64,000 bases of DNA from TM7 phylum sp. oral taxon 352 (GTDB lineage Bacteria; Patescibacteriota; Saccharimonadia; Saccharimonadales; Saccharimonadaceae), in the NCBI GenBank assembly GCA_007845355.1, contig SDRQ01000001.1, positions 1-64,000 on the forward strand, in the 5' to 3' direction. The notes under the pieces were generated by a model. It did no database searches, was not told where the DNA came from, and saw only the letters and a list, made by a program, of their open reading frames with translations. Each line of letters opens with the position of its first letter. Position 1 is the first letter of the stretch. A program made the position numbers and the translations under genes. Shown one piece after another: positions 27,908 to 37,250 of the stretch.

Positions 27908-28669
27908 TTAATCCCGAATTGCCTTTCCTGTTAAATCAATAAACACGTCCTCTAAGTTGGCTTGCTCGACAACTTGTTCCTTCTTAAAACCGCGCGCTAA
28001 TAATTGCTGGATGAGATTATGTGGCGTATCAATTGTGATAATCTTACCGCTATCCATAATTGCCAGACGATCACACAATAATTCCGCCTCGTCCATATAA
28101 TGCGTCGTCAAAAGAATCGTAATTCCCTCGTTGCGAATTTCCTTAATCAAATCCCACAAATTTCGGCGCGCCTGTGGATCAAGCCCTGTGGTCGGCTCGT
28201 CCAAAAACAACACTTTTGGATTATTTACCAATGTCGAAGCAATCGCAAAACGCTGTTTTTGACCACCAGAAAGCTGCTCGACGTAATTCTTAGCCTTTTC
28301 CGTCAATTGAACCTTAGCAAGCAGCGCCTCAGTATCAACTGTCCGACCATATAAACTACCAAACATTTTCAATTGTTCACGCAAAGTCAGTTTGTCATAA
28401 AAAGCCGTCGACTGAAGTTGAATACCAATTATATTCTTAATATCCTTAGGTTTCTTAGCGACATCTATGCCGTCAATTGTAGCCACGCCGCCGTCAATTG
28501 GTCTGAGCACTTCCAGCATTTCCAACGTTGTTGTTTTGCCCGCGCCGTTAGGACCAAGAATCCCAAATATCTCGCCCTTTTTAACTTCAAACGACACGCC
28601 GTCGACCACGTTATTTCCATCATAAGTTTTAACGAGTTTATCGACTTTTACAATTGGCTCAAGTTCCAC
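27908..28669 (-). CDS. ABC-2 exporter ATPase
   Basis: 253 aa, DrrA/CcmA-type. Walker A GPNGAGKTT, Q-loop QLQST, signature LSGGQKQR, Walker B LFLDEPTTGLD and switch TTHYMDEAE are complete. GTG start with GAGGA about 10 nt upstream. It pairs with the downstream permease to form a two-gene exporter of unknown substrate. Confidence 0.92.
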   Translation of the reverse strand: MELEPIVKVDKLVKTYDGNNVVDGVSFEVKKGEIFGILGPNGAGKTTTLEMLEVLRPIDGGVATIDGIDVAKKPKDIKNIIGIQLQSTAFYDKLTLREQLKMFGSLYGRTVDTEALLAKVQLTEKAKNYVEQLSGGQKQRFAIASTLVNNPKVLFLDEPTTGLDPQARRNLWDLIKEIRNEGITILLTTHYMDEAELLCDRLAIMDSGKIITIDTPHNLIQQLLARGFKKEQVVEQANLEDVFIDLTGKAIRD

Positions 28670-28751
28670 TCCGCAAATTCCTCTCTGTTGTAATTTTGAT
28701 CAAGCTAGTCTCTACTTATTATCAATAATAACAAAACCAAAATACTAGTGC

Positions 28752-28770
28752 TATACTTATAGTATGTGCA
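28752..28770 (+). promoter_or_regulatory. -10 box overlapping a palindrome at the start codon
   Basis: TGCTATACT ends 6 nt before the ATG at 28764. The palindrome ATACT-TAT-AGTAT covers the -10 and the start codon. Nearly the same sequence occurs at the polysaccharide locus promoter (56147-56163), suggesting a shared operator. Confidence 0.5.
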
Positions 28771-30215
28771 TTCAGAGAAAAATAGCAAAACCAAAATCGA
28801 AAAAACTATTTATTATCATACCGTTTTTGATTTTGCTATTTTCGGCAGGACTATTTGGGATATATTTCCTCAATCAATCACACTCACGACAAACGACTGC
28901 GCCATCTGACGAAAAGTATTATTTTGCCGATTCGAAATATTCTGGCATTCGCTCAAAATTTGTCACCAGAGATAACAAACGGGAAAAAGTTTCAATTGAA
29001 TATCCGATCACGGAAAATGAAAAAATTAATCGCTTAATTAGCGAGTCGATTGATAAAATTGATCGCGATTTTCAAAATACGGTTTTACTGGCGACAGTTT
29101 TTGATAAGCCAATGACTGAAACAATTAGCTATCAAGTCACGCACAACTCTTCAGAAGCGCTGTCAATTGTCGTCAATATTAAGCAGGATATGAATGGCGC
29201 ACATCCAGCATCAATGACGCAATTTTGGACTTTCGACAAAAAATCTGGCGAAGTTGTCGGCTTAGCTGATTTTATAGAACAGTCCGATGAAGCCGCCGAA
29301 GCAATCATATCCGCTGCCAAAGATAATATTTCTCAGACCATCAAACAACGCCAGCAGCCAGAAATTGACCTGAATGAAATCATAAATAAAGAAGCTTTGT
29401 CTAATTTCATCATCACTAATAACGGCAATTCATTGGCTTGGCCACTCGGTCAGGCGTCGCTACTGCCATCATCATACGGAGAATTGACAATTACCGTGCC
29501 AATTTCCTCCGTCTCTAAATATCTACAAAACCCAACGGCGAGAAAATTCGCCAACATTCCCAAGCCACCCGAGCCAAAGCCAGAACCAGCACCAGCACCC
29601 GCTGCGCCAACACCTGCACCAACCACTGGCAATAAAGTAATTGCCTTGACGTTTGATGATGGACCAGGTCCATACACCGCGCACCTACTGGACATCTTGG
29701 ATCAGTATGGCGCGAAAGCGACATTTTTCTTGATTGGTAGCAAAGTTTCTGGGCAAGCTAGCGTCGTACGTAGTATACAGGCGCGTGGTCATCAACTGGG
29801 TAATCATTCTTGGTCGCATCCAGAGTTAAATAAGGTTTCAGCAGAGCAACTCGCTAGTGAAATTGACCAGACGAATAACGCCATAAAACAAGCCGTCGGC
29901 ACCAAACCTAACATCATACGTCCACCATACGGTGCGTTTAATCGAGCAGTTTTGGAGCAATTCCGTCAACGCGGAATGTCGGCAGTTGTTTGGTCTGTCG
30001 ATACACGCGACTGGGCTGATCGTAATAGTGAAATCGTCTGCTCAAGGGCCGTCGCCGGCGCTCGCCCTGGAGCCGTCATCTTGATGCACGACATACACCA
30101 AACTTCCGTCAATGCCGTGCCGTGTATCCTCAGCTCACTCAAACAGCAGGGTTATTCATTTGTAACGGTACAAAATTTAATCGGCGATATGACACCGGGC
30201 ACCGTTTATCCGTAA
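28764..30215 (+). CDS. Anchored polysaccharide/peptidoglycan deacetylase (PdaC-like)
   Basis: 483 aa. Membrane anchor (residues 14-33), a DUF4163/DUF3298-like domain (about 50-255), a Pro/Ala/Glu-rich linker (268-292), then a NodB deacetylase domain. All five NodB motifs are present: TFDDGPG, HSWSHP, RPPYG, DTRDW and LMHDIH. This matches PdaC-type enzymes, which deacetylate peptidoglycan or chitin-like polymers outside the cell and confer lysozyme resistance. Target may be its own wall or that of the host bacterium. Predicted leaderless. Confidence 0.92.
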   Translation: MCIQRKIAKPKSKKLFIIIPFLILLFSAGLFGIYFLNQSHSRQTTAPSDEKYYFADSKYSGIRSKFVTRDNKREKVSIEYPITENEKINRLISESIDKIDRDFQNTVLLATVFDKPMTETISYQVTHNSSEALSIVVNIKQDMNGAHPASMTQFWTFDKKSGEVVGLADFIEQSDEAAEAIISAAKDNISQTIKQRQQPEIDLNEIINKEALSNFIITNNGNSLAWPLGQASLLPSSYGELTITVPISSVSKYLQNPTARKFANIPKPPEPKPEPAPAPAAPTPAPTTGNKVIALTFDDGPGPYTAHLLDILDQYGAKATFFLIGSKVSGQASVVRSIQARGHQLGNHSWSHPELNKVSAEQLASEIDQTNNAIKQAVGTKPNIIRPPYGAFNRAVLEQFRQRGMSAVVWSVDTRDWADRNSEIVCSRAVAGARPGAVILMHDIHQTSVNAVPCILSSLKQQGYSFVTVQNLIGDMTPGTVYP

Positions 30216-30217
30216 AC

Positions 30218-30439
30218 TTAATCAATCTCAAATATCTTATATTTTGAAGCTGCACCACGCACTAATTTAACTTTGGACGGCGCAACCTTAAAATGTTTTG
30301 CCAATAATTTAATAGTCGCCGCGTTGGCTCGACCTTCAATTGCTGGAGCTTTGACATAAACCGTCAATGTGTCGTCATCATTTTTCACAACTTCCTCACG
30401 ATGGCGAGAGTTTGGTTTAATGTGTACGGAGATTTTCAT
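30218..30439 (-). CDS. DUF167/YggU family protein
   Basis: 73 aa. ISVHIKPNSR at the N terminus, VYVKAPAIEGRANAATIKLLAKHF and VKLVRGAASKYKIFEI match the small DUF167 (YggU) family, of unknown function. It lies at the edge of the defence island, 19 nt after the 200-aa unknown gene, and is convergent to the deacetylase gene with a 2-nt gap. Confidence 0.85.
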   Translation of the reverse strand: MKISVHIKPNSRHREEVVKNDDDTLTVYVKAPAIEGRANAATIKLLAKHFKVAPSKVKLVRGAASKYKIFEID

Positions 30440-30458
30440 GATTCAATAATCATTACCC

Positions 30459-31061
30459 TTAAAACGACATCGCCTCCAACTCCCGTGGCAAAATCTCCTG
30501 CACTTCTACCGAACCTGCTACCAAATGATAGCCGTGCAACTTTGACGGCAAATCACGCTCGACCGAACGCCAATTAACTGGCCGATTTTCATCGAAATAA
30601 TCGAGTAGTTCTGCATTCAAAAAATGCTCGCGCGGCAGATCCACCGAACCATCCTGATTGACAACCAGCGCTATCGACAGGCCAGCCGTCACACCACCTT
30701 CATTTTTAGCATACGCCGCCGTTACCAGATGAACCAGCGGCTCAAATTTCAGCACCGACTGGTCGCTCGCCTCCACCTGCGCCTGGCCGCGACGCGCTAA
30801 CTGCTGATTGATTTTTGTTGTCAATTCGTCAACACTTGGCTTACCGTCGCCCGCTCGGCAATAGTCGCAACCATCTGCCGCCTCGACATATTCCAGCAGC
30901 AAATCCATGTCGACGTCAGTGTCTTTAACGCCATGCTGCGACAATTGCTCCACCATTTCATGTAACGCGCCCAGCAAACTATAATCATTAGCATTTCTGG
31001 CGGCATCACCGATGCGGATGATGGCGCGAGCGATAGTGATGGTTTTATTTGGCGTGTTCAT
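30459..31061 (-). CDS. Unknown 200-aa protein, last gene of the defence run
   Basis: Soluble, acidic. An N-terminal helical part is followed by DGCDYCRAGDG (CxxC, near residue 78) and an alpha/beta C-terminal half ending in LPRELEAM. No family recognised. I chose the ATG at 31061 because AGGGGA lies 4-5 nt upstream. A longer frame overlaps the res gene but lacks such a site. It follows Res by 41 nt and probably belongs to its operon. Confidence 0.65.
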   Translation of the reverse strand: MNTPNKTITIARAIIRIGDAARNANDYSLLGALHEMVEQLSQHGVKDTDVDMDLLLEYVEAADGCDYCRAGDGKPSVDELTTKINQQLARRGQAQVEASDQSVLKFEPLVHLVTAAYAKNEGGVTAGLSIALVVNQDGSVDLPREHFLNAELLDYFDENRPVNWRSVERDLPSKLHGYHLVAGSVEVQEILPRELEAMSF

Positions 31062-31102
31062 ACATTCCCCTGAAGCTATTTCACAACTCTTTATCAATAT
31101 AT

Positions 31103-34015
31103 TTACACCCGCCAATCATCAGGCGTTGATTTAGCATAATCACGCATACCAATTGTCTCAAAATGTTTCTTAGCACAAGCAATTTTATGTAGTTCATCTT
31201 CGCGTTCGCCACCGTTCTTCGTCTCACGCACCATATATACTTTTTCTACGCCATTAACTTCTTTGACAATTGCCCAGTCTGGATTGTAGTCACCGACTGG
31301 CGTTGGTATCGTAAACTTCGACGGCAGCTTGAGGAATAGTTTGACATCTTCGCGACTATCCAAGTATTCGGCAAACTTTTGTTCAGTCGCCGAGTCTAGT
31401 GCTAATCTATCTGTCACTGTTTTTTGTTGATTCTTAACTTGATACAGTCGATCAATAAATCGTTCGGCTTCTTCATCGCTATCTTTTTGAAAATTGCGAA
31501 GTTCATAACTACGCTCACCCATCTTTTCATACTCAACGCCATCTACCACAACCTGCGCCAGTACCGACTTAATTGCACTCTTCACCATCTGCACATAGTC
31601 ATACGGGTTTTTCAAGAATTCATGCAGCCGACCACTACCGATCAAAATGTCAACAATTGTTCGTCGAGTGAGACCAGTGCTATCCTGTAATTCAGAGATG
31701 ATATTCGGCAGTTCAAACGTTCCCGCCAAATCATGCGTTGCTTCGCCGACCATACCATCATTATGAACACCGCCGCGCTTCAAAAGTACCCTATGTCTTT
31801 GCACTTCAATTCTTAATGGCTTAAGCTCAGGTTTAGCTTTAATAGCATTGATGGCCGCCATAATAATCTGGCCGTTATCAAATACCACACGATACGTCGT
31901 TTTATGTGAAATTCGCTTCCACAATTCCTCGAGTAGCGGACTATACAAAACTTCTTTATTGGGACGAATCTTCTCTTTTTTACGCGCATCCTTAACAAAT
32001 TTATCAATTTTACAGCCCTCAATAATATCAACCACCTCGGCATGATATTTTTGCAGATCGCCAGGTAGATCAAGCGTAAAGCCAATATTATTCGGCGCGA
32101 AATTCGCCAGCACCCGACCTTCATCATCAATCATGCTGCGACGCCGCAAACATTCCCAAATCTCATTTGATTTCTGATGTCCCAATGTACTGTTTGGATC
32201 GTCATGTAGTGGTATCCGCGCAAATTCACTACGCCGCACAAAACCAATCTTAACACCAGCTTTCTTATATTCCTTTTGTAAATTATTAGCAAAATCACGA
32301 TACGATTCATTAGCAACCACCATCAACTGATTGATCTGTTCGTCAAACACTCGCGTACCGTCCTGACGCACTGGCAAGCGCAAACCCCGCCCAATCGTCT
32401 GTCGGCGATCATTTTCACTGCCGCTCTCGCGCATCATACAAATTTGAAACACATTCGGGTTATCCCAACCCTCTTTCAGCGCTGAGTGGCTAAAAATAAA
32501 CCGTACTGGATTTGCCTGGTCGAGCAGTTTTTCTTTACCTTTCATGATTAGGTCATAAGCCGACTCATCCTGTGCATTACCCTTACCCTCTTTGCTATCG
32601 ACAAAGCTTGTTTTACCGCCCTTACGCATCTCAGCAAAGTATGCTTTTCGAACCTCACTTGGATCTTCAGGCATAATATCTTCGTAAAAACGGCTCTTTT
32701 TTCGCTCTTCCTGGTACAATTCATCAAACCAACGTGCAAATTTTCCGTCAACCATATTACCGTCATCATCATACTCTAAATAGCTCGCCACCTTATCAAC
32801 AAAAAATAGACTCAGCACTTTAATCCCTTGATCGCGCAGTAAATATTCTCGCTTAATATGCTCGGCGATGGTCACACGAATCATCTCACGCATAACCTGG
32901 TCTTCATTGCCGCCCCAATTTTCACCAAGCATCAGGACCCCTTGCGATCCAACTTCCACACTCGCTGGAACCGTCGAAATTTCATTGATGGTATAGCCTT
33001 CATAAATACTATTACCGGTGCGAATATCCAGTTTGTCATGATGATTAACCCATAATGATTTTCGACCAACATTGCCATTTTTATCGCGAACCAACACTTC
33101 GACATAAGCTTGGAGCTTCGGCGTATTACGCACATCGATGAGTTTGATATACGGCTTAGCATCACTACCCTCTTGCTGAGCATTCGCCACCACGATGCTT
33201 TTCACCAACTTCTCCCGGTGAGCATCAACTGGATCGAGCCGATACATCATGTTGTATTCGTTAGTATGCGTGGCGCTATAACGCAATGTGCACATCGGGT
33301 TCAAATCCTTAATCGCACTCGTCGACAGTTCACTCTCCATATTTTGCGGCTCGTCCATAATGACAATCGGATTGACAGCAGCCAGATATTCAATTGGGGC
33401 AATACCATTTAGCTTGTCGCGTTCTTGATGAATTACTCGTGTATTCTTATTACCGCGAATTGCATCAATTGTCATGACCATAAACTGCGTCATAGTGCTG
33501 GTAGCATAACTCTGTACCACCTCTGGATTTTTACCATCATACACCGACGCTTCATACGGGCTATACCCCATCTCACGCGTAAAGTGTTCACGCATGCCAT
33601 CAAGGCTACTTTTCACGCCCTCTTTGATGGCAATGCTCGGCACGATGATAATAAATTTCGAAAAACCATACAATTTCGCCATTTCCAGCGCTGTACGCAA
33701 GTATACATACGTCTTGCCAGTGCCAGTTTCCATCTCCACGGAAAAGTTCATGCCGTCCAATTCTTTAACCGGAGCGATGCCGTTGTCGTTTTGAATTGAC
33801 CGAACATTCTCCAAAATAGCATCGTCATCAAGCAGCAAATTATTGCCAATTGCACCAATTTCGTCGAACAGCCTGACCTGGGAACCGCGCACCGATCGCG
33901 ACTGCAAAACCGCATCGAACGCATCAGCACCGTCAGGCTGCCCTTCAAAAACACCAGTAATAGCGCTGATAGCCTGTAGCTGGAACGGCTGGCTGGAATC
34001 GTATTTAATTTTCAT
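31103..34015 (-). CDS. res: Type III restriction enzyme, Res subunit
   Basis: 970 aa. SF2 helicase core: METGTGKTYVYLRT (Walker A), IVIMDEPQNME (motif II, DEPQ form), then QTIGRGLRLPV (motif VI). The C-terminal PD-(D/E)XK nuclease is visible as NPDWAIV followed by MVRETKN. Together with Mod it forms a complex that translocates and cleaves DNA lacking methylation at paired sites. All catalytic blocks look intact, so the system is likely active. It overlaps the KilA-N gene by 11 nt. Confidence 0.95.
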   Translation of the reverse strand: MKIKYDSSQPFQLQAISAITGVFEGQPDGADAFDAVLQSRSVRGSQVRLFDEIGAIGNNLLLDDDAILENVRSIQNDNGIAPVKELDGMNFSVEMETGTGKTYVYLRTALEMAKLYGFSKFIIIVPSIAIKEGVKSSLDGMREHFTREMGYSPYEASVYDGKNPEVVQSYATSTMTQFMVMTIDAIRGNKNTRVIHQERDKLNGIAPIEYLAAVNPIVIMDEPQNMESELSTSAIKDLNPMCTLRYSATHTNEYNMMYRLDPVDAHREKLVKSIVVANAQQEGSDAKPYIKLIDVRNTPKLQAYVEVLVRDKNGNVGRKSLWVNHHDKLDIRTGNSIYEGYTINEISTVPASVEVGSQGVLMLGENWGGNEDQVMREMIRVTIAEHIKREYLLRDQGIKVLSLFFVDKVASYLEYDDDGNMVDGKFARWFDELYQEERKKSRFYEDIMPEDPSEVRKAYFAEMRKGGKTSFVDSKEGKGNAQDESAYDLIMKGKEKLLDQANPVRFIFSHSALKEGWDNPNVFQICMMRESGSENDRRQTIGRGLRLPVRQDGTRVFDEQINQLMVVANESYRDFANNLQKEYKKAGVKIGFVRRSEFARIPLHDDPNSTLGHQKSNEIWECLRRRSMIDDEGRVLANFAPNNIGFTLDLPGDLQKYHAEVVDIIEGCKIDKFVKDARKKEKIRPNKEVLYSPLLEELWKRISHKTTYRVVFDNGQIIMAAINAIKAKPELKPLRIEVQRHRVLLKRGGVHNDGMVGEATHDLAGTFELPNIISELQDSTGLTRRTIVDILIGSGRLHEFLKNPYDYVQMVKSAIKSVLAQVVVDGVEYEKMGERSYELRNFQKDSDEEAERFIDRLYQVKNQQKTVTDRLALDSATEQKFAEYLDSREDVKLFLKLPSKFTIPTPVGDYNPDWAIVKEVNGVEKVYMVRETKNGGEREDELHKIACAKKHFETIGMRDYAKSTPDDWRV

Positions 34016-34877
34016 GATTCAGCCTCTTTATCTTATCGTTTATGAACATATTATGCTGTTCTTCCGCTTTTAAGATTGAATCGTAGTGCCTTCTTGCATG
34101 TTCAGCTAATTTTATAATTCGTTCCTGCTGTGGCATTTTTTGATCTATCAAAAAAGCATTAAGACTCTGTAGGTTTGCTATTAATACAAGTTGTTGTTCT
34201 GTCGCATAATCTCGCTGATTACGACCAGCCTTAGCTAAAGCCGGATTTTGTCTACGCCATTCTCTAGCAGTCTGGCCAAAAGCCAACCGATTAAGCATAT
34301 CTGCTTCGTCCGTATACACGTACTTATCTATAACACTATGACTCAAGGATGGGATTAAACTATCCCTGATAGAATCAGTGTGTAATTTATAATTTACACT
34401 GGCAAGAATTCTTCTTGAATCCCAGTTAAGCTTCTTCTGTTCAATAGCCTTCAGTCTCTGATACTCAGTAATAATTAGTAATCGAAATTCTGGACTCAAC
34501 CAAGTACCAAATTCAAATGCGATATCACGATGTGCATAAGTACCGCCATATCTGCCAGCTCGTGCCACAATACCTTTCGCATTTACACGCTCAACCCAGT
34601 GTTTTGCGGACATTGTAAATCTGTTTAAGCCTGCGATATTTTTAATTTCCTCGAATTCGAGGAAATTAAAATCTGGATTATTATATCTCTCCCAAACACC
34701 TAAAAAATCTATAGTATTCTTGTTACGCAACCAATTATCTATGACTTTGTCTGCTCCGTAAGCCTTTGCCATATCAGTTAGACAGATATAATCTTCACCG
34801 TCAATTTTTGTAACTTTGACTCCTTGATTATTAATATCAAGTGAGTTGTTTTTAGTTGTCTTATATACTGGAGTCAT
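34005..34877 (-). CDS. KilA-N domain protein inside the type III RM operon
   Basis: 290 aa. The N-terminal KilA-N domain (residues 25-135) includes CLTDMAKAYGADKVIDNWLRNKN and the typical GGTYAHRDIAFEFGTWLSPEFR. The C-terminal half is helical and charged. KilA-N is a DNA-binding module first known in phage and large DNA virus proteins and also found beside bacterial methyltransferases. Here it is locked between mod (1-nt spacing) and res (11-nt overlap). It could be a specificity, regulatory or anti-phage accessory subunit. No phage structural genes are nearby. Confidence 0.88.
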   Translation of the reverse strand: MTPVYKTTKNNSLDINNQGVKVTKIDGEDYICLTDMAKAYGADKVIDNWLRNKNTIDFLGVWERYNNPDFNFLEFEEIKNIAGLNRFTMSAKHWVERVNAKGIVARAGRYGGTYAHRDIAFEFGTWLSPEFRLLIITEYQRLKAIEQKKLNWDSRRILASVNYKLHTDSIRDSLIPSLSHSVIDKYVYTDEADMLNRLAFGQTAREWRRQNPALAKAGRNQRDYATEQQLVLIANLQSLNAFLIDQKMPQQERIIKLAEHARRHYDSILKAEEQHNMFINDKIKRLNHEN

Positions 34878-34878
34878 C

Positions 34879-36819
34879 TTACACCGTCCACAATTCTACA
34901 TCATAGCTTTTACAAGTTTGGACCAGATTGGTTTTAAGCTGGTTGTCACCCTGGAAGGCGTCGTCGAGAATGACAAACTTACTCGGAGTCAGGTCGGTGA
35001 TAATAGCGCGCAATTGATCTAGCGTCGGTTTGGCGTGTTCGTTGAGATACAGCACTGGCTGACCTTCCGTCGAATCGCCCTCGGCGACGACTTGATATAC
35101 ATGCAGACCATCGACGTCGACGGTTTGAGTGCGCGTAGTCAGCGGCAAACCCATTTTCAAAAGCACTTCCACCAGCAGATCTTCCTCGCTAGCATTATCG
35201 TTACTGCTTTCGCGCATCAGATCAAGTCGTGCCTGCAATTCGGTCAAATCGCCCGTCGGCGCGCTTTGCCACTTGGTGAAATTGGTGTCAGCCAGTTTGT
35301 AAGTACGATATCCAACATCCAGCGGAGTCTCACGCTCAGCCAGCTTATCGGCAAAATCGGCTTTAATCTTTTCACCCGCCCGATTGATACGCTCGCGGGC
35401 AATATCGCTAATCTTTTTATAACCAGCCTTAAACGCCTCGCTCTTTTCGTCGGTCGGCTCAGGCAACTGCACCATGATGTGCTTACGGTTACCGCCATCT
35501 TCGGCGTTGAGTTGCATGACAGCATGAGCGGTGGTGGCAGAACCAGCGAAGAAGTCGAGAATCAACGAATCTCTTGATGAAGCTATTTTCGCCATAAATT
35601 CAATCAAAGTTACAGGCTTTGGGTAGTCAAAATATTTTTTACCATCCATAAGATTCTTCAAGCTTGTAGCAGCCCCTTGATTGTGCCCTACATCTTTATA
35701 TAACCACAAAGTCTCAGGAACCGAACCATCTTGCACTTCACTCAGAAAGCGCTTAATCCGTGGCACATTATCACCGTCTAGGCCAAACGATATCCTGTTA
35801 TCAGCCACTAACTTTTTATAATTTTCATACGATGTTCGCCAGCAACGACCTGGGGTTGGATTTATTGTCCTACCAGAGGGTAAAGTTATCGGATAATCAT
35901 ATGATGCGCTGTATGTTGCAACTGTAAAGTTATCACTTTGCCACGGACCGCGTGGATCATTATCAATATTCTTATAGCGTGCAAGCTGCTCTTTACTCCT
36001 TGGTAGCAAATTGCGCGAAAATCTTTCTATAGATCGTGCATAGATAAGAATATAGTCATGACTTGTAGAAAAGTACTTGGCGTCATTTTGAGGTGCATAT
36101 TTTTTCTGCCATACAATCTGAGAAACAAAATTTCCCTCACCAAAAATCTCATCACAAATCTTTTTCAAATTCGCTTGTTCGGCGTCGTCAATCGAAATAA
36201 ATATCACCCCATCATCGGTCAATAAATTACGCGCCAGCTTCAAACGCGGATACATCATATTCAGCCAGTTACTGTGATAACGGCCGGCGGTTTCGGTATT
36301 GGTACTGATCTTTTTGTTACCCTCGTCTACCTGCTGGCTAAACTCCAGGTAGTTTTGCAAACCTTCCTTGAAATTATCCGGATAGACAAAATCTTTACCG
36401 GTGTTATACGGCGGATCGATGTAAATCATCTTGATGCTGTTGTGATACTGCTTTTGCAATACTTTCAGCACCTCGAGGTTATCGCCCTCAATGAAAATGT
36501 TATTGGTCGTATCCCAATCTTTGCTCTCGTCCTTGGCGGGTCGGAGCGTCGCAGTTGTCGGGTCCTGGGCTGCCCGAAGCGCCTGCTTCTTGCCCGGCCA
36601 AAACAACCCGAACCGCTCATTCGGCTCGCCAGCATCCTCCGCCAGCAGCTCCTTCAACTTAACGACATCCACCTTACCATCCGCAATCGCCTCCGGAACT
36701 AACTCCTCCAGCTTTTTCGCTAGGTCGATGCGGAAGTTGGGAGAAGTGCTGATTAGTTGGTGGTTGTCTGTGTTTTGCTGTTCGTTATACTCATTTAATT
36801 CACTCATTTTCATCCTCAT
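34879..36819 (-). CDS. mod: Type III DNA-methyltransferase, Mod subunit
   Basis: 646 aa, beta-class N6-adenine methyltransferase. The catalytic DPPYNTGKDF (about residue 137) precedes the SAM motif LDFFAGSATTAHAVMQLN (about 420). The target recognition region lies between them and is AT-rich at DNA level compared with the flanking conserved parts, as is common for exchanged recognition domains. It protects host DNA and supplies site specificity for Res. The start overlaps the upstream membrane protein stop as ATGA. No repeat tract typical of phase-variable mod genes is visible. Confidence 0.95.
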   Translation of the reverse strand: MRMKMSELNEYNEQQNTDNHQLISTSPNFRIDLAKKLEELVPEAIADGKVDVVKLKELLAEDAGEPNERFGLFWPGKKQALRAAQDPTTATLRPAKDESKDWDTTNNIFIEGDNLEVLKVLQKQYHNSIKMIYIDPPYNTGKDFVYPDNFKEGLQNYLEFSQQVDEGNKKISTNTETAGRYHSNWLNMMYPRLKLARNLLTDDGVIFISIDDAEQANLKKICDEIFGEGNFVSQIVWQKKYAPQNDAKYFSTSHDYILIYARSIERFSRNLLPRSKEQLARYKNIDNDPRGPWQSDNFTVATYSASYDYPITLPSGRTINPTPGRCWRTSYENYKKLVADNRISFGLDGDNVPRIKRFLSEVQDGSVPETLWLYKDVGHNQGAATSLKNLMDGKKYFDYPKPVTLIEFMAKIASSRDSLILDFFAGSATTAHAVMQLNAEDGGNRKHIMVQLPEPTDEKSEAFKAGYKKISDIARERINRAGEKIKADFADKLAERETPLDVGYRTYKLADTNFTKWQSAPTGDLTELQARLDLMRESSNDNASEEDLLVEVLLKMGLPLTTRTQTVDVDGLHVYQVVAEGDSTEGQPVLYLNEHAKPTLDQLRAIITDLTPSKFVILDDAFQGDNQLKTNLVQTCKSYDVELWTV

Positions 36820-37250
36820 TCAATTTTGAATTGTGCCAATAAGGCAACTAATTCTGTTATTACTATTATAACCCCAAAAATTGCTGATGCATTATACAAT
36901 GAGAGTATAAATAGCCCCATATTGCCTTCGCTGTAGATTTTTGAGGCTATATAACAGATGGTATTTAATATAAATATAGTCACCATCTGAGATACCAGTA
37001 CATTTCTCCATGGCTGCCGCAAAAAATAGTCAAACTTATCTTTATCCTTTTTCCTAGCAAACAACACTCCAAAAAGCGAGATGGCTGATGTCAACAAAAA
37101 GATAATGAGGATTTGATCTGGATACTCAAATTTAGAAATTAAGTTGTTCTTTATCCCACAATAAAGCAATAGAGAAATTCCCGCTACTACAAATAAAATA
37201 CTTGCAATTTGTATGATTACAGAGCTAAAACAGATCTTAATCAGCTTCAC
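36816..37250 (-). CDS. Unknown four-helix membrane protein of the defence run
   Basis: 144 aa with four predicted helices (about 9-31, 46-64, 85-105, 110-138). A charged cytoplasmic loop ARKKDKDKFDYFLRQPWRN lies between helices 2 and 3. No family recognised. It is tightly coupled: 14-nt overlap with the 301-aa gene and 4-nt overlap with mod. Small multi-helix proteins beside a soluble partner are common effectors of abortive defence systems, so a membrane-effector role is a reasonable guess. Confidence 0.7.
   Translation of the reverse strand: MKLIKICFSSVIIQIASILFVVAGISLLLYCGIKNNLISKFEYPDQILIIFLLTSAISLFGVLFARKKDKDKFDYFLRQPWRNVLVSQMVTIFILNTICYIASKIYSEGNMGLFILSLYNASAIFGVIIVITELVALLAQFKIE

Noticed and set aside
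34005-34877. KilA-N domain as sign of a prophage
   Set aside because: No integrase, structural, lysis or replication genes nearby; the gene is locked inside the RM operon.
36816-36819. UGA recoded as glycine
   Set aside because: TGA ends genes at plausible positions with overlapping starts (36816, 25966, 44636, 1538), so the standard bacterial code fits.
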